Below, piece after piece: positions 1 to 5,810 of a DNA stretch of 11,647 nucleotides. Every line of letters starts with the position of its first letter. The stretch's first letter is position 1. Location of the stretch: the NCBI GenBank assembly GCA_012523155.1, contig JAAYJB010000266.1, forward strand, positions 1 through 11,647. The letters run 5' to 3'. Position numbers and translations under genes: made by a program. The DNA is from Synergistaceae bacterium. GTDB lineage: Bacteria; Synergistota; Synergistia; Synergistales; Aminobacteriaceae. The notes beneath the pieces were generated by a model. That model was not told where the DNA came from, did no database searches, and was given only the letters and a program-made list of their open reading frames with translations.

Positions 1-47
1 AAAAGCGCAATATCTCTTTTTTTATTGGTTATCGTTTTCTTTTCCAT
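1..47 (-). CDS. 5' end of an unidentified protein gene, cut by the window edge
   Basis: Read on the minus strand, an ATG at 47 opens a frame running MEKKTITNKKRDIAL and then off the window. A strong ribosome binding site, AAGGAGG at 60-54, sits six bases before it, which is the main reason to believe this is a real start. The lysine-rich, polar beginning followed by a turn to hydrophobic residues would fit the cytoplasmic N-terminus of a membrane protein, but only 15 residues are visible and no family can be named. The gene is transcribed leftward, out of the window, and is separated from the next gene (the YigZ family) by almost 900 bases. Confidence 0.55.
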   Translation of the reverse strand, partial: MEKKTITNKKRDIAL

Positions 48-60
48 CAAAAACCTCCTT

Positions 61-937
61 CCATTTCGTGGTCTTTCTGCTGAAATCACTTTTTTAAAAC
101 AGTAAAAGAACGTTGATCTATTCTGACCTATACAAGTCACTCCCCTACTCCACTCTTCCCGGCAACCTTATTATTTCCTGTTTTACTGGTTTTCACGGTC
201 AGCCATATTTCTGCAAATACAGACTGTCACTGGATCCGTAGGTATTTCTTCTTACGGAATCATTGTTGTACGGTTTTCCTTTTCGACTTTTTCACATCTT
301 CAACCGTTATATTCGTAAATGACGCTTGAAAAGGATCGCAATGTACATCCAGGTTCACAATTTTGGCCAGGATAAAGATACCTTATGTTCATTGTGTATA
401 CCTTTAATTTATCTGCACTCTGATATTCATAATGTTTCTTTACAGGTTATGTAAAACTTTACTGAAGAAAACGGGAAATAATGCAAGGCAATCATATTTC
501 TTTTACTCTGAATACATTTAAATACTTCACAACTAAATTCCCAAGCTGCTTCCCCCTGAAACCGTATGCAGTACCGCGTGAGGTCAAAGTCATGCATGCC
601 TCGTGATTCCCCTTGCGGTTAAATGATAAGTGTTGTTTTTTAAATGCTGCATGTTCGGATTGGAGACTGGAATTGGAACCGACAAAATTACAGACTGTGA
701 TAACACAGCACTATAGGCAGAAAATCAACCTATCCTTTTTCAACACTATTGGCTCGAACTCGGGTATGTCATTCCAGAGTAGTCATGTAACTGGATAATT
801 TTGGGACGGAAAGCTCTTGAAGAAATGTTTCGGGAGTGTATTGCCTGATGGAGTTTCGGAAAGAACGTTAGTGTGTTGATTCGAATTTTTCACGGGAAGT
901 TGCTTCATAGGTTTTTAGTCGGCTGCGTGGAATCCAT
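61..937. other. Long AT-rich intergenic region without a convincing gene
   Basis: This stretch is visibly richer in A and T than the rest of the window, and stop codons are frequent in all frames. Only two small frames exist: one on the plus strand from a TTG at 613 to 798 without a ribosome binding site, and one on the minus strand from 597 to 427 (56 codons) with a passable AAGGGGA before its ATG. Neither resembles a known family. No clear terminator follows the yigZ-like gene ending at 938, and I recognise no tRNA, riboswitch or repeat array. The part nearest 47 presumably carries the promoter of the left-edge gene. Much of the rest could be decayed coding sequence. Confidence 0.6.
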
Positions 938-1561
938 TCATGATGACAGGAGCTGCGATTTCCTGATCCTGCCTGTATTTTTCCATTCTTCCAGTGTGCT
1001 CTCAAATTGCGGGGCCATGTCTTCCGGTACCGAACATGTGACAGATACCTCGGAAGCATACTCGAAAACCTGTTCTTCACGGGGTGCCTCACAGGAGTCA
1101 AGTAATCTTTCCATGAGCTTGATCATGTCATACGGCATAACGACCACATAACGGACTGATCTTCTTTTTTCAACTATTCCCGTCATGCTGAGCAACTCGG
1201 ATGCCGAGGTGCCGTATGCCTCGATCAGGCCCCTGACACCAAGTTTCTTTCCTCCAAAATACCTGGTGACTACGAGGAGCGTATTGGTAACGTCATAAAT
1301 ATGTAGGGCACCAAGGATAGGTTTTCCGGCTGTACCGGCAGGCTCGCCGTCATCTGAGAAATACTCCCGAACTTTTTCAGTGCCGATCCGGTAGGCCCAG
1401 CAGTTATGGGATGCCTGCCGATGTTCTTCTGAAACAGCCTTCAATTTTTCCCTGGCTTCTTCTTCGGAAATGCAAATCTTTATAGAAGCGATAAAACGGG
1501 ATTTCTCAATTTTTATTTCATTTGAAAGTTCCGCTGCAGGCTGACGATACCTGTCAGTCAT
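938..1561 (-). CDS. YigZ/IMPACT family protein (UPF0029 + DUF1949)
   Basis: A 207-residue protein of the YigZ/IMPACT family, whose eukaryotic relatives regulate the eIF2 kinase GCN2; the bacterial role is unsettled, with links to translation or nucleic-acid binding. The N-terminal UPF0029 domain (about 10-125) shows the family signature clearly: SHNCWAYRIG at 51-60, SDDGEPAGTAGKPIL at 69-83 and VVTRYFGGKKLGVRGL at 97-112. The rest, about 135-205, fits the ferredoxin-like DUF1949 domain. The length is normal for the family. Its ATG overlaps the stop of the HIT gene (ATGA), so translation is probably coupled. It is the last gene of the leftward operon that begins at rsmG. Family assignment is secure; function is not. 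Confidence 0.93.
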   Translation of the reverse strand: MTDRYRQPAAELSNEIKIEKSRFIASIKICISEEEAREKLKAVSEEHRQASHNCWAYRIGTEKVREYFSDDGEPAGTAGKPILGALHIYDVTNTLLVVTRYFGGKKLGVRGLIEAYGTSASELLSMTGIVEKRRSVRYVVVMPYDMIKLMERLLDSCEAPREEQVFEYASEVSVTCSVPEDMAPQFESTLEEWKNTGRIRKSQLLSS

Positions 1562-2040
1562 ATAGGCCAGGCGTCCTTCATTCTTTTATAGGTTTCCCGA
1601 AGGCCTTCCGCAACGACCCTTACCTCGGCAAAGACGGGCATAAAATTTGTATCACCGTTCCACCTGGGAACAACATGAAGATGAAGATGACCATCAAAAC
1701 CGGCCCCGGCAACCTTGCCAAGATTGATGCCGAGGTTGAATCCCTGGGGGGTCATCACTTTCTTCAATACTTCGATGCATGTACCTCCAAGCCTGTGGAG
1801 TTCCAGCATTTCCTCGTCGGACAGCGTCTCATAATCAGCTGTATGGCGATAGGGAGCGACCATAAGATGCCCCGGATTGTACGGGAAGGCGTTGAAGATA
1901 ACGAAGCAGTTTTCCCCCCGGTGGAGGATAAGCCGTTCCTCGTCGTTGTCTTCATTGGGAAAATCGCAGAAAATGCAGCCTTCCTGCTTTTTCGAGACCT
2001 GGATATAGGCCATACGCCAGGGAGCAAAAATGTTTTCCAT
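1558..2040 (-). CDS. HIT-domain protein, diadenosine tetraphosphate hydrolase/phosphorylase type
   Basis: A 160-residue histidine-triad protein. The triad H118-x-H120-x-H122 (HLHLHVVPRW) carries the presumed nucleophile H120, and the front part has FNAFPYNPGHLMVAP (49-63), the typical nucleotide-binding strand. C22-x-x-C25 (CIFC), probably with H66, forms the zinc site seen in the actinobacterial Ap4A phosphorylase-like branch. The opening IFAPWRMAYI is the usual start of this branch, which supports the ATG at 2040; the GAAGGG eight bases upstream is a good ribosome site. Members cleave dinucleoside polyphosphates or AMP conjugates in the cytoplasm; the exact substrate cannot be read from sequence. 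The start lies 19 bases past the parS palindrome, so ParB loading could affect its transcription. The stop overlaps the yigZ-like start. Confidence 0.93.
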   Translation of the reverse strand: MENIFAPWRMAYIQVSKKQEGCIFCDFPNEDNDEERLILHRGENCFVIFNAFPYNPGHLMVAPYRHTADYETLSDEEMLELHRLGGTCIEVLKKVMTPQGFNLGINLGKVAGAGFDGHLHLHVVPRWNGDTNFMPVFAEVRVVAEGLRETYKRMKDAWPI

Positions 2041-2059
2041 AAAACCATCCCTTCAAAAA

Positions 2060-2075
2060 TGTTTCACGTGAAACA
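2060..2075. promoter_or_regulatory. parS: parS centromere site bound by ParB
   Basis: The sequence TGTTTCACGTGAAACA is a perfect 16-base palindrome identical to the consensus parS bound by chromosomal Spo0J/ParB proteins. Three more complementary bases on each side make a 22-base perfect palindrome (2057-2078). It lies between the stop of the AtpZ-like gene and the start of the HIT gene, about 230 bases downstream of the parB stop. ParB would load here as a CTP-dependent clamp and spread over the neighbouring DNA. Its identity is very secure because both cognate genes are in the same operon. Confidence 0.96.
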
Positions 2076-2080
2076 TTTCG

Positions 2081-2293
2081 TTATTTTTTTCTCAATGTTT
2101 CCCTGATAAACATCCAGCCCTGGTAAATTCCAAACACTGTCGTCAGTAATGGAAGGGCGACATTCAGCCACTCCGGATATCCTGCCTTTACCAGGTATCT
2201 GGCTCCGAGAACACCCAAAAAAGCATATCCTCCTATCAAAAAACCCGTGGAGAGTATTTTACCGTATACTATCAGATCGTCGATTCCCTTCAC
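2081..2293 (-). CDS. Small two-helix membrane protein, AtpZ/AtpI-like
   Basis: A 70-residue protein with two predicted membrane helices (about 12-34 and 43-62), a short loop containing YPEW, and a basic tail RETLRKK. Size, topology and place in the gene order fit the AtpZ/AtpI family, small proteins that assist F0F1-ATP synthase assembly or ion supply and often lie just after rsmG-parA-parB. The sequence is divergent and lacks a clear diagnostic motif, so the assignment leans on context. The start is GTG at 2293; AAGGAG overlaps the parB stop and stands seven bases before it, and the gap to parB is 11 bases. Unusually, no ATP synthase genes follow: the next item is parS and then a HIT gene. 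Another small membrane protein is possible. Confidence 0.6.
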   Translation of the reverse strand: MKGIDDLIVYGKILSTGFLIGGYAFLGVLGARYLVKAGYPEWLNVALPLLTTVFGIYQGWMFIRETLRKK

Positions 2294-2304
2294 TCGTTTT
2301 CTCC

Positions 2305-3201
2305 TTATCCGCCGGGAAACAGTTCGTCGCCTTTTTCCTCGAGGAACCGGAAGAAATGTTCAAGCTGTTCGTGAGTAAGGCCGTCTATGGATACTTTTGC
2401 CTTGTTGGCGCTGCCGGTTACCTTCAGGGAAATTCCCCGTCCCCTGGCCATTTCCGAAACGGTCTGGGGAATCCTTATGAAATACCGTGAAGGCGTTGCT
2501 TCCGGCTGTTTCCTGCCTGTTTTCGCCCGCTTTACGGCGTCCTCTACCTGCCGTACGGACATTTCTTTTTCCTCCGCGGTTCTGGCGAGAGCAATTATCG
2601 CCTCCGGTGAATCAAGGGAAAGGAGTGCACGGCAGTGACCTTCCGAAATAAGATTTTCCGCAAGCATATTTTTTACTTCCTCGGGAAGCTGCAGCAGCCG
2701 TATCCTGTTCGACACCGCTGTTCGGCTCCATCCGATCCTGGCGGCGGCTTCCTCCTGGGTGAGGCTGAAGTCATCAATGAGGTCCGACAATGCAGCTGCT
2801 ACCTCAAGAGGCGACAGGTCTTCCCGCTGTATGTTTTCCACCAGCGATATTTCCCGAAGTTCCCTTTCCGTACCCTGTATCACCCGTACAGGGACTTCCT
2901 CAAGACCCGCTGCGGAGGCTGCCCGCCATCGTCTTTCACCCGCCACTATCTCGTAGTCTTCCGTTCCTTCAAGCATCCTGACGACAAGGGGCTGGACGAC
3001 GCCATGGATCCGTACGGATTCCGTAAGGGATTCAAGGGCGACTTCATCTATCTCCCTCCTTGGCTGGGAGGGATTGGGACGAAGCTTCCTGACCGGAAGA
3101 GAGTGTATGTATTCGGGTCCTTTTTTTTCACCGTCAGTTGATTCCCGGGGCATTGAGAGGAGTGCACCCAGGCCCTTTCCTAGGGCTCTCGTTTTAGCCA
3201 C
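2305..3201 (-). CDS. parB: Chromosome partitioning protein ParB (Spo0J family)
   Basis: A 298-residue ParB, the CTP-dependent clamp that binds parS and works with ParA to segregate origins. Visible parts are: the N-terminal ParA-interacting stretch ALGKGLGALL (6-15), the ParB/sulfiredoxin-like CTPase domain with GERRWRA (88-94) and ENIQR (122-126), a helix-turn-helix centred on LTQEEAAARIGWSRTAVSNR (147-166), and a C-terminal dimerisation region (about 230-298). I chose the GTG at 3201 because the conserved N-terminus begins right after it and an AAAGGAGG site stands upstream; the open frame extends to 3270, but that part overlaps parA and lacks conserved features. The start overlaps parA by 22 bases, implying coupled translation. 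Its binding site lies downstream in the same operon. Confidence 0.97.
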   Translation of the reverse strand: MAKTRALGKGLGALLSMPRESTDGEKKGPEYIHSLPVRKLRPNPSQPRREIDEVALESLTESVRIHGVVQPLVVRMLEGTEDYEIVAGERRWRAASAAGLEEVPVRVIQGTERELREISLVENIQREDLSPLEVAAALSDLIDDFSLTQEEAAARIGWSRTAVSNRIRLLQLPEEVKNMLAENLISEGHCRALLSLDSPEAIIALARTAEEKEMSVRQVEDAVKRAKTGRKQPEATPSRYFIRIPQTVSEMARGRGISLKVTGSANKAKVSIDGLTHEQLEHFFRFLEEKGDELFPGG

Positions 3202-3950
3202 AGTCCGGACACCTCCTTTGCCAGGTCGCTGTACGCCTGGGCTCCCGAGGAGGCCGGGTCGTAATAGCATATGGGAGCGCCGTGGCTCGGCGCCTCCGAA
3301 AGTTTTACATTCCTCGGAATAACGGCGGAAAAAGCCTTTTCCCCGAACTGCCGGCGTACCTCTTCAGCCACCTCGCCGGAAAGCCTTGTCCTGGAGTCGA
3401 ACATGGTGAGAAGCACACCGTCTATGGTCAGGTCCGCATTGAGGCTGTCCTTTACGAGCCTTACAGTCCGGGCAAGCTGACCAACACCTTCAAGGGCATA
3501 GTATTCGCACTGTATGGGTATGATGAGCCTGTCAGAGGCCACAAGGGCGTTGATGGTGAGCATTCCCAGCGAGGGAGGGCAGTCAACCACGGCCACGTCG
3601 TACTCGTCGAGGGTGCCGAGGCTTCTCCGAAGCCTCGTTTCCCGGCTGATAACGCTTGCCAGCTCCACTTCAGCTCCTGCAAGGTCGATGGTGGCGGGAA
3701 GGATAGAGACCCCTTCCCACTGGGTCGGGACGATGGCATTTCTTGCTTCGGTCTCTCCCAGAAGAACATCGTATAGGCTGAAGTCGATTTCGGAGGGCGA
3801 AATTCCCAGTCCGCTGGTGCAGTTGGCCTGGGGATCAATGTCCACGGCGAGGACCGAATACCCGAGCCTTCCGAGCTCAGCCGCGAGATTGACGCACGTG
3901 GTCGTTTTTCCAACTCCGCCCTTTTGGTTGGATACCGTGAGTATGAGCAA
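3180..3950 (-). CDS. parA: Chromosome partitioning ATPase ParA (Soj family)
   Basis: A 256-residue ParA/Soj ATPase of the MinD/ParA deviant-Walker class. Seen are the deviant Walker A motif KGGVGKTT (10-17, signature K10 and catalytic K15), the A' motif VDIDPQ (36-41), Walker B VVDCPPSLG (121-129), and the conserved C-terminal IPRNVKLSEAPSHG (211-224). It has no N-terminal helix-turn-helix, which fits the short chromosomal form rather than plasmid ParAs with an added DNA-binding domain. The start must be TTG at 3950: the Walker motif is only ten residues in, no ATG exists before it, and GGAGGTGA lies nine bases upstream, spanning the rsmG stop seven bases away. ParA forms ATP-dependent dimers on nucleoid DNA and is stimulated by ParB. 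Confidence 0.97.
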   Translation of the reverse strand: MLILTVSNQKGGVGKTTTCVNLAAELGRLGYSVLAVDIDPQANCTSGLGISPSEIDFSLYDVLLGETEARNAIVPTQWEGVSILPATIDLAGAEVELASVISRETRLRRSLGTLDEYDVAVVDCPPSLGMLTINALVASDRLIIPIQCEYYALEGVGQLARTVRLVKDSLNADLTIDGVLLTMFDSRTRLSGEVAEEVRRQFGEKAFSAVIPRNVKLSEAPSHGAPICYYDPASSGAQAYSDLAKEVSGLWLKREP

Positions 3951-3957
3951 GGGGGCG

Positions 3958-4671
3958 TCACCTCCACCAGTTTATTTTTTCCGCCATGCCCGCTTTCCGT
4001 GGGAACCGGGAGGGACAGGGGGCATTTTTTTTCCACAGGACGAGAAAAAGCTGTTTTCCCTCCACATCATAGGAGACAAGGGATGGAGAGGATACGCCCA
4101 TGCGGTTCCATTTTCCTTCAAGGGGCTCCAGTTCATCGGCAAAGAGCGGTCCTTTCATGGCGAGAATTTCTCCCCCGACGGAGACGAGAGGCGACAGGTA
4201 CTCGAGCAGCACACCGGCAGAGGCAACTGCCCGCGCACCGGCGAAAGAAAAGGATTCCCTGGCCTTCAGGGCGTACTCCTCGCACCGGCTCCATACGACA
4301 CGGACGTTTGACAATCCGAGCTCCCGGGCCATGTCCCCAAGTGCTCCGCATTTTTTGCGAACGCTGTCGAGAAGGGTCACTTCCAGGTCCGGCCTGCAGA
4401 TAGCCCATACGATGCCCGGAAGCCCGCCACCGGAGCCGACATCGATGACTGCTCCTTTACCGGGCAGAAACGGCACGGAGCAGAGACAGTCAAGTATGTG
4501 CTCTCTCCAGAGTATTTCAGGTTCCCTTGGACCGGTCAGGCGTATTTTACCCCCGTATGACGCCAAGGCGTCCCTGTAGCGGAGAAGGGCATCCCCGTAG
4601 AATGAAAGCTGTTTTTGAACGGCAGGTTCCACAACACTTCCCCTTTCACTCGTGGACTCGCTTCCTGACAT
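3958..4671 (-). CDS. rsmG: 16S rRNA (guanine(527)-N7)-methyltransferase RsmG
   Basis: A 237-residue Rossmann-fold methyltransferase that uses S-adenosylmethionine to methylate N7 of G527 in the 530 loop of 16S rRNA; loss of this enzyme in other bacteria gives low-level streptomycin resistance. The SAM-binding signature VIDVGSGGGLPGI (75-87) is intact, followed by LLDSVRKK (100-107), ARAVAS (146-151) and MKG (172-174). The tail RFPRKAGMAEK (222-232) matches the usual end of the family. The ATG at 4671 has AAAGG seven bases upstream and heads the leftward operon with parA and parB, the arrangement found near many bacterial origins. The mnmE/mnmG genes that often precede it are absent here. The first 15 or so residues are poorly conserved, so a slightly later start cannot be excluded. 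Confidence 0.96.
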   Translation of the reverse strand: MSGSESTSERGSVVEPAVQKQLSFYGDALLRYRDALASYGGKIRLTGPREPEILWREHILDCLCSVPFLPGKGAVIDVGSGGGLPGIVWAICRPDLEVTLLDSVRKKCGALGDMARELGLSNVRVVWSRCEEYALKARESFSFAGARAVASAGVLLEYLSPLVSVGGEILAMKGPLFADELEPLEGKWNRMGVSSPSLVSYDVEGKQLFLVLWKKNAPCPSRFPRKAGMAEKINWWR

Positions 4672-4748
4672 TATATACCTTTCATCGCAGGAAAATCTCT
4701 TTTCCCGATCACCCGGGAAGGGTAAAATAAAGGAGAGGAGAGATTTCC

Positions 4749-4802
4749 ATGTTTTCTATTGAATTCAGTACAGGCGGATACAAAACCTGCAGGAGGTTCT
4801 GA
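4749..4802 (+). CDS. Putative 17-codon leader peptide upstream of the nuclease gene
   Basis: ATG at 4749 opens MFSIEFSTGGYKTCRRF and stops with TGA at 4800, two bases before the nuclease ATG. It has its own purine-rich site (AGGAGAGGAG, 4731-4740) eight bases upstream, and the nuclease ribosome site GGAGG lies inside its last codons (AGG AGG). Ribosomes finishing here would stop almost on the next start, which suggests translational coupling or a leader role. There is no homology to support it and such a short frame can arise by chance. Confidence 0.35.
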   Translation: MFSIEFSTGGYKTCRRF

Positions 4803-4804
4803 TC

Positions 4805-5584
4805 ATGAAACGGCTCGCGGTACTTTTCACATGTCTTGCCGCAGCAGCGGCGATGTACGCGGCCCTTTTGACCGCTGCGGACGCTCCGCACCCGGTTTCG
4901 TGCTCCATCGAGGTAAACGACGGTGATACCATAACTGCGCCTGTGGAGGGAGAACGGACCGTCATCCGGTATCTTCTCATTGATACACCCGAACTGCACC
5001 ATCCGGCACGGCCCGAAGAAGAGCTGGCAAGGGAGGCCCGGGAAGCAAACATCCGGCTGGCTTCATCCGGCCGTGTGAGGATCGAGTACGACCTGGAGCG
5101 GATCGACAGGTACGGGAGGCTGCTGGCATACGTGTGGGTCTCACGTCCAGGGGGAGATCTGCTGATCAACGAGGAGCTGGTCCGCAGGGGGCTCGCTCTT
5201 CCTCTTGCCATTCCTCCCAACAGGAAATACGCGGACAGGATTTTCAGCGCCATGTCAGAAGCCAGAAATGAAAACGAAGGATTGTGGAGCAGGGCGGAGC
5301 GCCGTATTTTTACGGCAGCACAGGTATGGAACGAGGCTGCGGTTCTTGCCGGCTGCTTTATCACGGTACGGATGACCGTGGAAAAACGGGAGGAACGGGG
5401 GAGGAGGCTTCTCCTCAGGGAAGGAAAGCTGTCCCTGGCAGCGTACAGGGCCCCTGAGACGGAAGACCTCTGGTCTCTTAAGGAAGGCGACAGGGTACTT
5501 GCGGCAGGAAAGCTCATTCTTACCCGTACAGGCTGTGAGCTCCCCATCGTCTCGTCGCTCCAGGTGAGCGGGGATTCCGGCTGA
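4805..5584 (+). CDS. Secreted thermonuclease-like (SNase family) protein with extra C-terminal domain
   Basis: A 259-residue protein with an N-terminal hydrophobic signal segment (about 3-25, ending near LTAADA) and a staphylococcal-nuclease domain (about 33-155). All catalytic positions of S. aureus nuclease can be matched: D41 in NDGDT, R55, the DTPE motif with D60 and E63, and R105 in DRYGR. It should therefore be an active calcium-dependent phosphodiesterase acting on DNA/RNA outside the cytoplasm. Residues about 175-255 (from AGCFITVRMTV to LPIVSSLQV) are a second, beta-rich region that could be an OB-like fold; it is not part of the minimal nuclease. The ATG at 4805 has GGAGG eight bases upstream. 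The gene diverges from rsmG and is the last gene before the origin candidate. Its physiological role is unknown; scavenging of nucleic acids is the simple guess. Confidence 0.9.
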   Translation: MKRLAVLFTCLAAAAAMYAALLTAADAPHPVSCSIEVNDGDTITAPVEGERTVIRYLLIDTPELHHPARPEEELAREAREANIRLASSGRVRIEYDLERIDRYGRLLAYVWVSRPGGDLLINEELVRRGLALPLAIPPNRKYADRIFSAMSEARNENEGLWSRAERRIFTAAQVWNEAAVLAGCFITVRMTVEKREERGRRLLLREGKLSLAAYRAPETEDLWSLKEGDRVLAAGKLILTRTGCELPIVSSLQVSGDSG

Positions 5585-5598
5585 CGGAACTCCGGAAT
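5574..5598 (+). terminator. Weak hairpin at the nuclease stop codon
   Basis: ATTCCGG (5574-5580) pairs with CCGGAAT (5592-5598) around an 11-base loop that holds the stop codon. The only T-rich stretch (CCTTTT) comes about ten bases later, so this is at best a poor intrinsic terminator. It might alternatively act to shield the origin from incoming transcription. Confidence 0.3.
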
Positions 5599-5634
5599 AA
5601 AAGAAGCCTTTTCATCCCTAGTGTTTTCCCCGGA

Positions 5635-5662
5635 CTATCCACACATGGGCAGGTTATCCACA
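5635..5662 (+). other. DnaA boxes 1 and 2 (second one perfect)
   Basis: CTATCCACA at 5635-5643 differs from the consensus TTATCCACA at the first base; TTATCCACA at 5654-5662 is identical to the high-affinity E. coli/B. subtilis consensus. Both point rightward, towards the AT-rich element. Confidence 0.85.
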
Positions 5663-5703
5663 AAACCCCTTTTTTCAAGCTTTTTCGGAGGTGTTTATTC
5701 GCT

Positions 5704-5750
5704 TTATCCACGGACTTTTCCACATATCCACAATTCCACAGGTTTTCACA
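5704..5750 (+). other. Dense DnaA-box array, boxes 3 to 7
   Basis: Five 9-mers follow closely in one orientation: TTATCCACG (5704), TTTTCCACA (5716), ATATCCACA (5724), AATTCCACA (5732) and GTTTTCACA (5742). The second fits TTWTNCACA fully. The first, third and fifth each have one mismatch to TTATCCACA or TTWTNCACA; the fourth is weak. Three of them start at eight-base intervals and overlap by one base. Such a tight same-direction row is suited to cooperative DnaA filament formation pointing into the adjacent AT-rich DNA. Confidence 0.8.
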
Positions 5751-5780
5751 GGCCGCCATATGTGGGTTGAACAGGTTGCA

Positions 5781-5810
5781 CTTTTCGATCTTTTATTTTC
5801 AGTAATACCA
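5781..5810. other. Candidate DNA unwinding element with an E. coli-type 13-mer
   Basis: GATCTTTTATTTT at 5787-5799 agrees with the 13-mer consensus GATCTNTTNTTTT described for the E. coli oriC melting region, and it is embedded in AT-rich DNA 37 bases past the last DnaA box. Only a single copy is evident, whereas E. coli has three, so the match supports but does not prove a melting site. Confidence 0.55.

Noticed and set aside
427..597. 56-codon minus-strand frame beginning MHDFDLTRYC
   Set aside because: A passable AAGGGGA precedes it, but the sequence has no recognisable features and chance frames of this length are common; kept only as part of the gap finding.
221..700. Direct repeat TACAGACTGT at about 219 and 690
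   Set aside because: A ten-base match without further similarity on either side is compatible with chance.
613..798. 61-codon open frame on the plus strand
   Set aside because: It starts at a TTG without a ribosome binding site, lies in AT-rich gap DNA, and its sequence resembles no family.
3202..3270. Longer parB reading from a start at 3270
   Set aside because: The added 23 residues overlap parA and are not ParB-like; the conserved ALGKGLGALL end and the AAAGGAGG site favour GTG 3201.
3514..4311. 265-codon plus-strand frame opposite parA and rsmG
   Set aside because: It runs antisense across two certain genes with clear family motifs, and its own sequence has none.
5761..5769. Opposite-orientation DnaA box TGTGGGTTG
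   Set aside because: It has three mismatches to the consensus, which is too weak to count.
5758..5786. DnaA-trio (repeated TAG-like triplets) between GC block and AT-rich element
   Set aside because: No convincing run of three-base repeats was found in either strand, so the B. subtilis-type unwinding system is not claimed.
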